Source: Anisus vortex
Taxonomy: Eukaryota > Mollusca > Gastropoda > Planorbidae
Reading direction: 5' to 3'
Assembly: GCA_949126835.1 (NCBI GenBank)
Contig: OX421497.1
Span: 41,686,226 to 41,750,225, forward strand
Length of the DNA stretch: 64,000 nt
Shown: positions 31,016-43,218 of the stretch, piece by piece
Position numbering within the stretch: position 1 is the first letter of the stretch
Layout of the letters: each line of letters begins with the position of its first letter
Translations under genes and position numbers: made by a program
The notes under the pieces: generated by a model
What the model saw: the letters and a program-made list of their open reading frames with translations, nothing else
The model's database searches: none
Told to the model about the DNA's origin: nothing

Positions 31016-31800
31016 ATCTATATACACATACAATTAATGAAATAAAAAGCGTTCAATGTGTTATCCAGACAGGGCAATAGAGATCCATCACTGGTACGAC
31101 AGGTGAGCCATTGCTTGCAGAAATTGCAGAACGTTTGCAGCTAAATACAGATTAACTGCGCGTGATACACGGTCCTTTATGTCACGATACTTCTTTTTTG
31201 GCGGGTTAACTTTTTTTTAAAGGCTAATTTCTTTTGTTAAAGATTATTTTGAAAATAAACTCAAATAATAATTGTCATTATTTTCACTCTATTTATGAAC
31301 AGTCTTAATATTATTTATATATTGACAAAATGCTAAATCTAGAACGGTCCTTTTTCCCTTTCTCTCTCTCTTTTACTATCATTATTTTTGTTCTAATTTT
31401 CTCGACTATAAAACATTTTAATAATCTATTATAGTCGAAAAATATACTATATTTGACCCACTAGTAGAAATAAGATATTTTTTTTTAAATAAACAAGGTT
31501 ATGGGTTACATTTAACCACCTTGTAGTCGGATACAGTTAAAACACGAAGAAGGGCTAGGGCTAGTGAAGACATAACGGGCTAGTGCTAAGTACATTACGT
31601 AGGCTAATGCTCGACGCCCGATCGCAGGTCTGCACCAAGACCATCGTAAACGATTACGATGGACAGCCAGCCATGCGTGTGAAGTACTGCCCTTTCATTC
31701 ACTTTCGACCAGAGAGCCAATAAAAAGAATTGTGGCGTCACAAAACCGCCGCTACCCATAGACTAGTCGCTAACACAGACACGTGTATATTATATAAACT
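31016..31800 (+). repeat. Compound repeat unit, third (direct) copy
   Basis: Diverged copy in the same orientation as the left arm: AAGCGTTCAATGTGTTATCC, CAGGGCAATAGAGATC, GGTGAGCCATTG (31040-31190), then CCCACTAGTAGAAATAAG, AGTTAAAACACGAAG, GTGAAGACATAACGG and GCGTGTGAAGTACTG (31450-31720). About 250 bp between the two blocks is not shared. It contains the hairpin ATCGTAAACGATTACGAT at 31643-31660. Confidence 0.65.
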
Positions 31801-31904
31801 AACAATAAAAAAATATAATCAACAACTTTCTTTAGATCTATATGTTTATTAACTCTGTACCATTTTTTTTCAATCAAACTATTATTTATAATACTTGCTT
31901 ACAC

Positions 31905-32406
31905 AAAAATTCTAACTATGGATAACATATTGAACGCTTTTGTTTCATTAATTGTATGTGTATATAGTTCAAAAAAAAATCATAAAAAATTATAACAAAA
32001 GAATAAATTCAATAAAAATAGGGTTGAAATGGGAGTGAGGAAAACCAATGATGGGCGTAGGGCACAGGTGTCCCCGTAGGCCCGTTGATGCCATGATGTA
32101 TTTTTCTCCTCCTATCCCATTACTTTTACTATTTGTAACAAAATCTATATAATTTTTCTATTTATTTTAATGGTATAGTGAAAATGTGTGTTTATCTGTC
32201 GGGATAGGGGGGGGGGCGGGCTGTTGTATGTGACGCCAGTTTTTTTTAGTTGCTGTCTGGTCGGATGAAGGGGCGGGACTTACTTCACGCGTGGCTGCCC
32301 AGACCAGCGATCGGACGGCCAGTCTTACATAATCCACTTATCCGTTATGTCTTCACTAGCGCCATCCATGCTTCGTGTTTTAACTGTATTCGGCTGCAAT
32401 GTAACT
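31905..32406 (-). repeat. Compound inverted repeat, right inner arm
   Basis: Reverse complement of 28721-29157 followed, past GTAAG, by the reverse of 19402-19320. It therefore reads straight through the LTR element's target site without the insertion. It is cut at 32406 by an L2-type LINE and resumes at 35931. Confidence 0.85.
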
Positions 32407-35400
32407 ACATGTGAGTTGTTGTCACTAGTCGCTTAACAGGCAGCAGTGAAACCTCTTGCAGTTTTTCTCATTTTTGGACTGTTTTATTCAAAATTTGTTC
32501 CCGGATTGTTAGATAATGTTGTGTATGAAAGTTTCCTGGAAATATAGATATTATTTTTTTTGAAAAAGACTAATAATTGATTTACTTCTATTGTGTTTTT
32601 CCATACTGGCTTCTATTTTAATATAGGCTACCAGTGACTTGGCTTTTTTCAATGTTAGCAGCTGAGCTTTGTTATCATAACAAACTCATCTGTGACTCTC
32701 AAGTAGTAGTGTGTAGGACACTGTGAAGTGATGCGTAGCAATTTTTAGGCCCACAAACATTGTTATAGTACTTAAAATGCACCCTCTTCACTACTTAACT
32801 ACTACACTGCGTCAGTTGTGTACCCCTGTAAAAAAAATCTACTGAGCAGTACAGTACTTATGCAATGCAGACAATTTGGCTTAGTAAAAAAGAAAACCTC
32901 AAGAGGATTTCGGGGATGAAAGAGGAAAAAAGGTGTTGGCCACTCTAAGAAGACATCAGAAAACTTGCTTTCTTACAATTGGCCTCTTAATGTACTGTCA
33001 TCAATAAAGCAAGCCTTGTTAATTAATGACCTAATCATAGAGAAGTCACTTGACATCCTAGTCATAACGGAGACATGGCTTCACGAGGGTGGTGATGAAC
33101 CGGCAATTAAGGACACGACTCCTGCTGGCTATGTTTTCTTCCACCGTCCTAGGTCGTCTGGTCAGAGTGGTGGGGGGTTGGCTGTGATACACCGATCCTC
33201 TATTACGGTAAGACTATGTAAAGTTATCACATTCACTTCGTTTGAATGCCTAAGCTTTACAATTTCGCACGGCAAACTCACGGTGCGAACTGTTGCTCTC
33301 TACAGACCACCGCCTTCTGCCACTAATAAACTGAAGGATAGCATGTTTCATGAAGACTTTGGAACGCTTGTGTCCTCCATCAGCAACAAAAATCTTCTCA
33401 TCATCGGGTATTTTAATTTTCACTGGGATATTCAAGACAATAGGCAAACGTGTCTGCTTGCACAGCTGTTTGACTCTGCTGACTTAGTGCAGCATGTTGT
33501 CGAACCAACTCACAGAGATGGTCATATCTTGGACTGGGCTATATCAAGATCGGACAAAGCGATATTTGTTCAGTCAGTGACTGTTGATGACCTACTCTTG
33601 TCAGATCACTTCCTTGTATCGCTAACTATAAATATGATTAAGCCTGTTGCTCAAAAGATAAAAACTCAGGCGAGGAATTTAAAGAGGATGGATATTAATT
33701 CTTTCCGTAAGGACCTGTCTGAGTCTAAGTTAGTGATGTCACCACCAGATGATGTGGAACAGCTTGTCCTCTTGTACAATCATACTCTCTCATCTCTGTT
33801 GGATACATACGCCCCAGTGACAGAAAAGTTTGTTAGAGACAGACCTGATTCCTTTTGGTTTACCCCCTCAGTTCGGAAAGCTAAGTTGGCCCGGCATATA
33901 TAGCTGAGAAGCGCTGGAGAAGAAGTGGCATCGAGGTGGACAAACAAATGTTTCGGAAGGCAAGAAACAATTTTGCACAAGAAATCAGGCATGCGAAGTC
34001 TCAGCATGTTCAGGCTGTTCTAAAGGCTGCTGGCACCGACTCTCGCAAGATGTTTTCCGTGGTGAATGACCTTCTTGGGAAGAAATCGGCACCCCTTGTT
34101 TTGCCTGACCTGAGCAGCGAGCTAGCTGCAGCAACACTGTGCAACTTCTTCAATGACAAAGTTGAAACAATCAGACAAAGCTTTGGAGAACGTTGTGATT
34201 TGCCTGCAGTGGAAAATGTCTTTGTAGGCACCCCTCTAGAAGAACTATTTCCAGTTTCCCATGAGCAGATGAGTCATTATCTTGTCATCCAAACCTACCA
34301 ATTCCATTGTTGATCCGATTCCAAGCAAGATTGTGTTGGATTGTCTGAGTGTTCTGCTTCCTGTATTGGTACGCATTGTGAATAGTAGCCTTCAATCTGC
34401 AACAGTCCCACGCCTCTTTAAGGCTGCGGTCATAAAGCCCCTGCTAAGAAGAATGGCATGGACCCAAATGATTGCAAGAGTTTTCGCCCTGTCTCTAACC
34501 TCTCCTATGTATCTAAACTTCTGGATAGAGTTGTGTCTCAGCAGCTTGTACAGCATCTTAACAGTCATAACCTGCTTGAAAAGTTTCAATCAGCCTATCG
34601 ACCTGGGCACAGCTGTGAGACAGCCTTACTCCGTGTCCTGAGTGATGTTCTTTGCAGTGCTGACCGAGGTGATCTGACACTCTTAGTCCTGCTGGATCTC
34701 AGTGCTGCCTTCGATGTAATAGACCATGAGCTTCTTCGGCCGAGGCTTCAAAATGAGGCGGGCATCTCTGGAACTGCACTTCGTTGGTTTAATTCCTATC
34801 TGGAGGACAGGACTCAGCGTGTTGTTGTTAATCAGGCCTCTTCACGGGACACGCCTCTTACCTGTAGAGTACCACAGGGCTCGGCTTTAGGGCCTATCCT
34901 GTTCTCTTTGTACACTAGTCAGCTGGGCAGAATTGTTGAAAATCATGGAATTTCCCGGAAAACATTTGCCGTCGACACAGAACTGTACAAGAGCTTCAAG
35001 CCTGATCCTTCTGCTTGCGGTGATGCTATTCGGGCTGTGGTAGACTGCTGTCTTACAGTAAAATCATGGATGGCAGCAAACAGACTCAAATTAAATGATG
35101 AAAAGACAGAGGCAATTCTGTGTGGTTCTGACACCAGTCTCAGAAAGGTCGATATTGAATCAATCAAAGTTGGTGTCTCGGATATCCCCTTGTCCAACAC
35201 TGTTAGAGACCTTGGTTTTTTTTATTGACAATAAGCTTACAATGGTTCCGCACATTGGTACTGTGGTAAGGGCTTGTTTCTTTCATCTACGCGCCCTGGG
35301 TCAGCTGCGTCCTCAACTTAATAAGAGAACAGCTAATGCCGTAGCAGTCTCTCTAATTCAATCACGGCTGGATTATTGTAATAGCTGTCTGTGGGGTCTG

Positions 35401-35930
35401 CCCCAGAACCAGCTCCAGAGACTCCAGAAAGTACAAAACACTGCGGCACGCATTGTATCAGGGATTAAGAAGTCGGACCACATAACCCCAGTTCTTAAAG
35501 ATCTCCACTGGCTCCCTGTGACCAAGCGCATTGACCATAACATTCTGTCCCTTGCCTATAGCTGTATGGAAGGCACTGCACCTCACTATCTTCAAGAACT
35601 TGTTCCCAAGCATGTGTCCACTAAGGGGTTGCGCTCTTCATCACAGTCACTACTCAAAGTTTCCAGTGTGGATGGTCATAAAAAGAAGTCATTTGGTGTA
35701 TGCTCTTTCGAGTCAGCAGCGCCTTATTTATGGAATAAATTGCCTCAGACATTGAGGGATTCCAGAAAAAAAGAGTCATTCAAGAGAAGTTTAAAGACCT
35801 TCCTCTTCAACTAGGCCTATAGTTTTTTGTTTTGTTTTTAGCACATCCACAACTGAAACGTGGAACCAGAGCGCACCGAGCATGCTAACATAGCATGGAT
35901 AGGCGCGCTATATAAATCATCATCATCATC
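32407..35930 (+). mobile_element. L2-type LINE insertion (3.5 kb), inactive
   Basis: Bounded by AACT at 32403-32406 and 35931-35934 in a sequence whose empty counterpart reads AATGTAACTCATACACC near 19330. It ends in TATAAATCATCATCATC, the short-repeat tail typical of L2/CR1-group LINEs, preceded by GCGCGCTATA. It encodes an endonuclease and reverse transcriptase in broken frames. Its presence in only one arm shows that it arrived after the arms diverged in position. Confidence 0.85.
32965..35814 (+). pseudogene. L2-type ORF2 (endonuclease-RT), decayed
   Basis: The endonuclease (32965-33900) has ITETWL, GGGLAVI, ALYRPP and LLSDH, but the expected GDFN motif reads GYFN, losing the catalytic Asp. 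A stop follows at 33901, then the frame shifts near 34310 and 34470. RT (34458-35228) has SAYRPGHSCETALL, LDLSAAFDVIDHELL and VPQGSALGPILFSLY, but the catalytic YADD reads FAVD. A frameshift at a T-run (about 35217) leads to the C-terminal part to 35814 (LIQSRLDYCNSCLWGLPQ, VLKDLHWLPVTKRI, ending SLKTFLFN). The family is clear from motif order, and at least two catalytic residues are lost. Confidence 0.9.
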
Positions 35931-35934
35931 AACT

Positions 35935-36858
35935 CATACACCTTGTTTTATTTTTAAAAAAAAACAATACTTCTTATATCTACTAGTGGGTCGAATTGAC
36001 ACATATAGCTTTTAATTGCATTGGTCAATGATTATTTAGAAATAGCTTTTAAAATTAATTTGATAATGATGGTGGTAAGAATAAAAATACTCTATTTATA
36101 TCCCAAAAATATGAATACGTTTTAAAATTTTAATAACCAAAACATTAAGAACAATAAAGTATTTATAATTGAGCACTAGATATGTATAAGACTATTGTAC
36201 TGATATGTTTTTTTTTTTTTTTTTTGTGAACTACCGTACGCAAATAGGGCACTAGGTTCAAATAGTAGATGTTTTCTTGTCTAACTTCACCGAGCGTACC
36301 AATGAAGAATCTCTATTGCCCTGCTCATAAATAGTATGCAAGACTTTTACTGAGCAAAAAGTCGGGATAACACACTGAACGCTTTTTTTTTTGTTTAACT
36401 AATGTTGTATGTATACATAGATTTCTAGTTAAAAACAACAATCAAAAACTCAATAAAAAGAAATAAATATTAAGGTTAAAGTCATTATAAATAACGATGA
36501 AATGGGAGTGAGGAAAACCAAGAGTGGGCGTAGGGCATAGGTGTCCCGGTAGGCCTGTTGATGCCATGAGGTATTTTCCTTCCCTCTATACCGATTTTTT
36601 ATTATTGGCAACATAATCTATATTATTTTCCGATTTATGTTAATGGTATAGTGAAAAAGTGTGTTTATCTGTCACTATGATTAACTGTCCGTATGTTTAA
36701 GTGTCCGTATGTTTATCTGTCGTGGGATTAAGTGTCCGTATGTTTAAATGTCGTGTGATTAAATGTCCGTATGTTTATCTGTCGCGTGGTTAAGTGTCTA
36801 TGTTTAAGTGTCGCATGTTTATCTGTCGCATGTTTAAATGTCGGGTAACCAAAAAAAA
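35935..36858 (-). repeat. Compound inverted repeat, right outer arm
   Basis: From 36858 inward it repeats the left arm inverted: a GACATTTAAAC-type array (36660-36850), the CACTATACC block, CCTACCGGGACACC, GCGTTCAGTGTGTTATCC, TGAGCAGGGCAATAGAG, then a break near 36296. It resumes at about 36195 (AGTCTTATACATATCTAGTGC) and runs to 35935. Here a T-run and about 80 unrelated bp replace the segment that in the left arm holds the Mutator-like element and its surroundings. Confidence 0.8.
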
Positions 36859-37095
36859 GATGCGGGTACGAGATCTTTTCTAGCCCCCCCCCCCCTTTTT
36901 TTTTTTGAATATATATAGTCATATCTAGATGATTTATTTGTAATGTATTACATATACGTTTGAAAATTCAGAAATCTTTTTAAAGGGACTATGGACCATT
37001 TTGTGAAACTGTTAATAAGTGTTACCATTTACCATTAGAGTGTAATTATTAATCATTTCAATAACAGTCTTACACCAGCTAGGTCTATGACAAAA
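36859..37095. other. Intergenic, C- and T-homopolymer tract
   Basis: A poly-C/poly-T run at about 36883-36907 and otherwise featureless AT-rich DNA. Confidence 0.5.
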
Positions 37096-37099
37096 ATAC

Positions 37100-38460
37100 T
37101 TTTGAAAGGAAAGGCAAGTTGAAAGGTAAGGCAACTAATGGAGCACTGCAATAAATATGACCTAATTCCGGATTATCAATCTGCATACAGACCACACTAT
37201 AGTTGTGAAACTGCTCTGGTCAAATTAATCATGAATGACCTTCTGTGGGCAATGGAACATCAGGAGGTAACTGCATTGATGGCAATAACAGATCTAAGTG
37301 CAGCTTTTGATACAGTAGATCATGACATTTTAGTATCTGTGTTAGAAGTTAAATTCGACATCGAAGGACAAACTCTAAACTGGTTTGCCAGCTACTCAAG
37401 ACAAAGAATCTGCAAAGTAAATGTTGGAGAAGCGTACTCTGAACCACAAAAATTGACTTTTTTTCAGTCCCGCAGGGTTCGTGTGCAGGGCCAGTGCTTT
37501 ATTTTGTATAGATCTATGCCTATGCATCCACAATGCAAGAAGAAATTGTACAAAATATAGATCCACATGGATATGCCAACGACCATGCTTTAAAAATAAA
37601 ACTCTCACCAACTAAAAATGAAACCATCACAATTTCTACTCTCGAAAAATGTTCAAGACAAATCAAAGTATGGATGGACGGCAATAGATTAAAAATGAAT
37701 AGGCCTACATCAAAAACTGAATTCATTCTGTTTGGATCAAAACAACAAATTAAAAAATGCCAAACAAACTATCTACTAGTCAACAATGAGAACATCCTTA
37801 AATCAACTCAAATAAAATATCTTGGAGTATGTTTCAATGAAAATCTAACCCCCAAAGAGCCAATAAAAAACATGTAAATCTGCTATGTGGAATCTGCAGA
37901 CAATAAAAAGTATTAGAAACATTCTATCAAAAGTCGAAGCATGTGAAATATTAATCGTAGGCCTGTAACTGGTAATCAGTCATCTAGACTAAGCTAAGCG
38001 AACTGTGGACTACCAGAGTGTGATTTGAAAAAAAGTACAAAGGGTCCAAAACATGGCTGCGAAAATTGTTCTGAACAATGAAGAAAACTCATCATTAACC
38101 TGTCTAAAAAAAAACTGCACTGGCTACCTATAACACTTAGGATACAATTCAAAGTTCTGGCTATGCTCAATTAAAGCCTTCATGGTCAATCAGAGAATAA
38201 AGGACTGCCTTCAAACAAAATCTATCAGCTCAAGGTACCAAGCGTAAAGAGAGAAACATTTGCAGCTCGCTCCAACCGCGTCCTAGCACCTCTGTGGTGG
38301 AATGAACTTCCGAACACAGTTAAACAAACCGACAATATAGACATTTTTAAAACAAAATTTAAAACATACTTTTTCGATTTATTTTAATAACATATGGTAA
38401 ATGTAAAGCGCATTTGAAGACTTTGTTATGAATAGCACTATATAAATATGTAATTTGTAA
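37100..38460 (+). pseudogene. 5'-truncated L2-type LINE
   Basis: 37138-37560 encodes YQSAYRPHYSCETALVKL, TDLSAAFDTVDHDIL and NWFASYSRQR. A frameshift follows the start of the VPQG block. 37560-37877 carries the LSPTKNETI..KVWMDGNRLKMN and IKYLGVCFNENLT parts. Later blocks up to 38385 (VQRVQNMAAKIV-like and PLWWNELPNTVKQT, then FKTKFKTYFFDLF) are in shifting frames. The 3' end TAAAGCGCATTTGAAG..GCACTATATAAATATG has the L2/CR1 style. The catalytic YADD region is lost at the frameshift. Confidence 0.8.
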
Positions 38461-38464
38461 AAAT

Positions 38465-39025
38465 AATTTCATCAAGTAGGCCTACATTACCTACATAGAT
38501 CTAGTTCTTAGTTTAAATTATTGTAATTGTTCCTCCGCTTCCATAGGCCTATTGATCTTGCAAATAATATTACAAAGATGTGTGTAAAATGGGAAAAGTG
38601 ACTCTCACTGATGATTAATTTGGTTGAAAAGAACTCCTAGCCTAGATAACTATTGGAGGTTTTAAAGTTGGAAAATTAAATTGTCAATTAACTTATTATA
38701 ATTTATTTTAATATGGATTAATTTGAATGGCAAAATTGAGAGAGTAAATTGAGAATATGAGCCACATGTTAAGGTAAGCTATTGTAGTTCTCACAGCTAG
38801 GCCTACTTGATTTAATAATCTGGGACATATCTATAACAGTTTAAACTCTGTAATAAATGAATAGCAATATTATATAAATCAATTAAAAAGACTTCAAGTT
38901 GAATGCATTTTAAATTTTTAATACATTTGTCTAAAATTATAATACCTTCAACCTCCCTTCTTGTCTACCGCACAGGAAATCATTAAAGTGTAAAATAGTC
39001 GACTAACTAGCTTTTTTATTGCGTC
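38465..39025. other. Intergenic DNA, nothing recognised
   Basis: AT-rich. Includes two copies of the octamer TAGGCCTA (about 38477 and 38545). No frame or repeat end is supported. Confidence 0.5.
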
Positions 39026-39029
39026 CTAC

Positions 39030-40860
39030 GCTCATCCGTGGTCCGAGTCTAGTCTTGCATTTTTATTGATGTTTTAAATGATGTTAAGTTACTGGTTTTC
39101 CTGGTTTGTTTAGGCAACCCATTCCATGCCTGAATGCCACTCAGGAAGAAAGAGTACTTATATGCATTTATTCTCGCATAAGGGACTAGGAAAGTGTTAT
39201 TATCTTTATGTTTATCTGAGCTTTGCAACAGGTTGTTATTGGGTTGTATTTCTAAATTAGAGTTTAATGCCTTATGTATTATTACTACTTTATTCTTTGC
39301 CCTTCTGTCCTCTAGTGTTTCTAGGTTTAATGATTTGACTAATGGTGTTACTCTTGTTAATTGGGAATATTCACTAGTTATGAACCTTAAAATTGCAGCT
39401 CTTTTTTGGATTTGTTCTAATTTTTTCATGTTTTCTTTAGTTGATGGGTCCCATACAGGTGCTACATATTCTAGTATAGGCCTAACTAATGTGAGATAGC
39501 ATTTTAGCTTTATGTTCTTATTACATTTGTAAAAGTTCCTTTTTATGAATCCTAATGTTTTGTTTGATTTTTTAATTACTTCATCAATATGAGGGTTCCA
39601 AGATAACTTGTCATTTATTATTACTCCTAGATACTTAAATTAGCATTGTTAGTTTGAGTTAGTTCTTTACCATGAATGAAGTAGTTTGCTATTATTTGTT
39701 TCTTTTTCTTGGTATACCCTTATTAGTTGGCATTTTTCTGGGTGAAAAGACATACTCCTGTTTGATTCCCATTTTTGTAGTTCATTTAGGTCTTTTTGTA
39801 GAAGTTCACTATCTTTTCCTGTCTTTATTATTCTATAAATTATGCAAACATCTGCAAATAATCTTACTTTTGTTCCTGTGTTGATGCAATTTGGCAGATC
39901 ATTAATATAAATTAGATATAGTAGGGGTCCTAGAACAGCAGTTCCTTGTGGAACTCCTGAGTTTACAGTTATTGGTGATGACTTAGAGCCATTTATTACC
40001 ACAGTTTATACTCTGCCTATAAAAAAGTCCTGAATCCACTGATGTAATTTAAGGGACCAGAGATGCCAAAATATTTAAGTTTTTTAAAGTTTTTTTAGTA
40101 GACTAGAATGATGAACTTTATCGAATGCTTTGGACAAATCTAGTAATATAGCATCAATTTGGTTGTTATTATCTAATCCCTTAGACAAGTCATCTATTAA
40201 GCCTATTAATTGAGTCTCACATGATCTATTTTTCCTAAAGCCATGTTGGTGTGGGAATTATTATACATCTAATCCCTTAGACAAGTCATCTATTAAGCCT
40301 ATTAATTGAGCCTCACATGATCTATTTTTCCTAAAGCCATGTTGGTGTGGGTATAGTGCATTAAGTTTGTCTAGATGATTTACTATACTACTATATATTA
40401 TATGTTCAAGTATTTTACATGTTATGCTTGTTAGGGAAACAGGTCTGTAATTTCCGGGGTCAGATTTATCTCCTTTTTTGAAAAGGGGGGTTACATTAGC
40501 TAATTTCCAATCTTTGGGCACTTTGCCCTGGTTTAGAGAGGCCTGAAAAAGTATTTTAAAGATTGGAGATATTTCATTAGTTAGTTCTTTAAGCAGTCTT
40601 GCTGGTATTTCATCTGGACCAGAAGCTTTGTTTACTTTTAAGTTCGTTAGGAGTATTGTTTAATGCCTTTTTCATCTACATTTATATTTCCTATCTCTTC
40701 TAGTTTGTTTAAATTTATGGAGATTTCTTTGTCACCTGGATTAGAAAACAAATTATACAAAGTGTGTGTTTAGGATATTATAGCTTTAGTTTCATTGTCA
40801 TTATAAGTTTCATTGTTTTGGACTTTTAGCGGAGCTATTCCTGTAGTGACCATTTTTCTT
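39030..40860 (-). pseudogene. LINE family N (CR1/Jockey group), longest copy
   Basis: Minus strand from 40860. A diverged linker is followed by MPKDWKLANVTPLFKKGDKS and NYRPVSLTS (40521-40261), GVPQGTAVLGPLLYLIYIND (40002 on) with the catalytic site reading FADV instead of FADD, KCQL, then EQIQKRAAILRFITSEYS..LETLEDRRAKNKVVIIH and WNGLPKQTRKTSNLTSFKTS (39429-39049). A 96-bp segment is duplicated in tandem (about 40171-40266 and 40267-40362). The 3' end, GGACCACGGATGAGCGTAGG then ACGCAATAA, recurs many times in the window. It is truncated at 40860 by the TIR element that begins there. Confidence 0.85.
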
Positions 40861-40862
40861 GA

Positions 40863-41953
40863 TAGGGGGAATGGGACTGAGTAGGGGGGGCATATTTTTT
40901 CAAAAATAGAGTTGTTTAGTTTTTGTTAAAAATAGCTTGTTAACAAAAATGCATCAAATAAAATATAAAAAATGACCGTTTTGTACTGAAATATTGAGTT
41001 TGAAATGTGGGTGTCGACTCAATTTCTTTGTCGATTCTTTGCCTTTAAATGGGTTTTTCTCAATATGTGTTTTTTTGTTGTTTTTGTGCTATGATAATTG
41101 TAAAATAATTAGAAGCATTCAAGGTAATATGTTGCAATTTGGTATGTAGCTTTATATATTATATCTAGAGGTACTAGACTGGGTTTTAAGGTGAATGTAT
41201 AATTAGTTTGTCTGTAAAATGTATTAAAAGAAAAAAAATTTCATGAATTTTATACAAAATTCCAATACTAAAATTAAAAATTCATAAAAAAAATACTTTT
41301 AACAATATTCAATTAAAATTGTGTCTAAAATGGTAATAGTACTACATAAAAACACTATTGAAACCAAAATATCTATAATACTTTTAAAAATTTTATAACT
41401 TTTGTAACGACTATTTTTTTCAAACTGGCGGCCGTAACCATGGCAACTGTCACTATTATAGATATTATAGAAAGTACCGATGTTGTTAGACGAGGAATAA
41501 GAAAGGTGTGCATGTTATTATTATGTACGAGATTGCACTATGGTATGAAAGGGAAGTACGCATGTTGGATGAATGATATAGCAACGCTGAATCCTAGATA
41601 CTTGGAGTTGGTTTTATTGTGACTGCACATAAACAAGTCGTGTATCAGACTTCGTCCAAGTTTGGCCTAGTGTCAGTCAAGAACAGAAAGCATTGTTGTG
41701 ATGAACCAGTGTATACTAGTGTTGCAGCGACTAAGTGATTAAAGAATCTACGTATTGAATTAAGGAGCCTTCGTTTATATGATTTTATGAAGTAACTGTG
41801 TGTCTTAGTCCTGTGACAGCAACCATGTTTTTGTCATACAAATTACTTATGTCTTTATCAAGGCCACTCAAGATATATATGTATATGCAATTAAAAATCA
41901 TTTTGGTCCAGTAATAACTGAATTAAATGTTTCAGTCCCATTCCCCCTTAATG
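40863..41953. mobile_element. TIR element with 17-bp ends, inserted in a LINE
   Basis: AGGGGGAATGGGACTGA at the left end is inverted at the right end (TCAGTCCCATTCCCCCT at about 41936-41952). The left flank is LINE N sequence up to 40860. The flanks are TA-rich but no clean target duplication could be fixed, so the superfamily is open. The interior is AT-rich. A 60-residue ATG frame (41440-41622) has no known domain. Confidence 0.6.
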
Positions 41954-41959
41954 TAGGAC

Positions 41960-42520
41960 CATACATTTTTATTATTTATTTATTTTTTTTATCTATGCAG
42001 CAACATAGAGTATTTAGGCCTATAGGCTACTAAGCTAACAGGGAGAACTGTAAGCTTGTAAGGCTCATATGTCTATATTTGTAAGTGTCTCTCAAGAAAA
42101 ATAATAGAATGAGATCCTATATGCTTTCGAAAATAGTTAGGCCTTATATAACAACTAAAGGCTTCTTTGCAGATTTAACACAATGTTCAAGTACACATTC
42201 AAAGAATACTATAATTTTTTTGGGAGGTTTGGGGCATCTCCTCTTAGCTTAATAGCAACAATTAAAAAATACTTGCGTAATTGTCAGTTTAATTTTAAAA
42301 TTCATGGGCCCCCTAAACTCTGATGGGCCCCGGTACAGCGTACCGGCTATACCCCCCTCTCGTGGGACTTGGGCCTATAGGCCACGAAGTTGGCGATTTA
42401 GTTTTAGCCATTTAAATTGAAGCTTAATCTAGTATTAAATGATAGGCTGTTGATGGGCGATGAGTGTGTGTCATACAAACGCACGACTATTAATGACCAT
42501 TTTATTATTATTATTTTTTT
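41960..42520. other. Intergenic DNA, nothing recognised
   Basis: No supported feature. Contains TAGGCCTA at about 42015. Confidence 0.5.
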
Positions 42521-42524
42521 TTTA

Positions 42525-42605
42525 AAGTAACATTGTTGACATCAACTTTTCTTGATCTCCCCCAACAATTGTCAAACTTTTTCAGACCCCCCTCCCCCTA
42601 TCTAA
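42525..42605. repeat. Second copy of the TTGTTGACRTCAA repeat
   Basis: AGTAACATTGTTGACATCAA, CTTTTCTTGATCTCCCCC and CAACAATTGTCAAACTTTTT, as at 6092-6205 but with the right end replaced by LINE N sequence from about 42603. Confidence 0.5.
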
Positions 42606-42895
42606 CAATAACAACCTGTTGCAATGCTCAGATAAACATAAGGACCAAAACACTTTCCTTATCCCTTATGCTAGAACAAATGCATATATATAACTATCAT
42701 AAGTACTCTTTCTTCCAGAGTGGCATTTGGGCATGGGATTGGTTGCCTGAATAAATCAGGAAAACCAGTAACTCAACATCATTTAAAACATTAATAAAAA
42801 TGCAACTAGACTTGGACCACGGATGAGCGTAGGACGCAATAATCTTCTTTATAGAAGGAGCGTCAGTAATATATATATAAGATAAGATCTTGTTG
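42603..42895 (+). repeat. LINE N 3' end, copy
   Basis: Encodes the degraded C-terminus (SDKHKDQNTFLIPYA, YKYSFFQSGIWAWDWLP, then KTSNSTSFKT-like) followed by the GGACCACGGATGAGCGTAGG 3' end and a TA tail with AGATAAGAT. Confidence 0.75.
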
Positions 42896-42899
42896 AATT

Positions 42900-43075
42900 A
42901 ATTGATGGCCCAATAAGTACTCTTTCTTCCAGAGCGGCATCCGAGCGTGGAATGGGTTGCCTGAACAAACCAGGACAACAAGTAACTTAACATCATTTAA
43001 AATACTAATCAAAATGCAACTTCGGATGAGCATAGGACGCAATAATCTTCTGTATTGAAGACCGTAGGTACCGGG
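42900..43075 (+). repeat. LINE N 3' end, second adjacent copy
   Basis: AAGTACTCTTTCTTCCAGAG, GGCATCCGAGCGTGGAATGG and TTCGGATGAGCATAGGACGC repeat the block just upstream in the same orientation. It is a separate, differently diverged copy. Confidence 0.7.
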
Positions 43076-43218
43076 TAACATCAGATAAGACGATCAAAGG
43101 TTATCTATCTTTAATACATTGTTACAGTGATCTGAATGAGCCTTGACATTAGCGAAGTACTTCAATGTTTACTGTAAAAATCTTGCACAAACTGATTCTC
43201 AAATTGACAAAAACAAAC

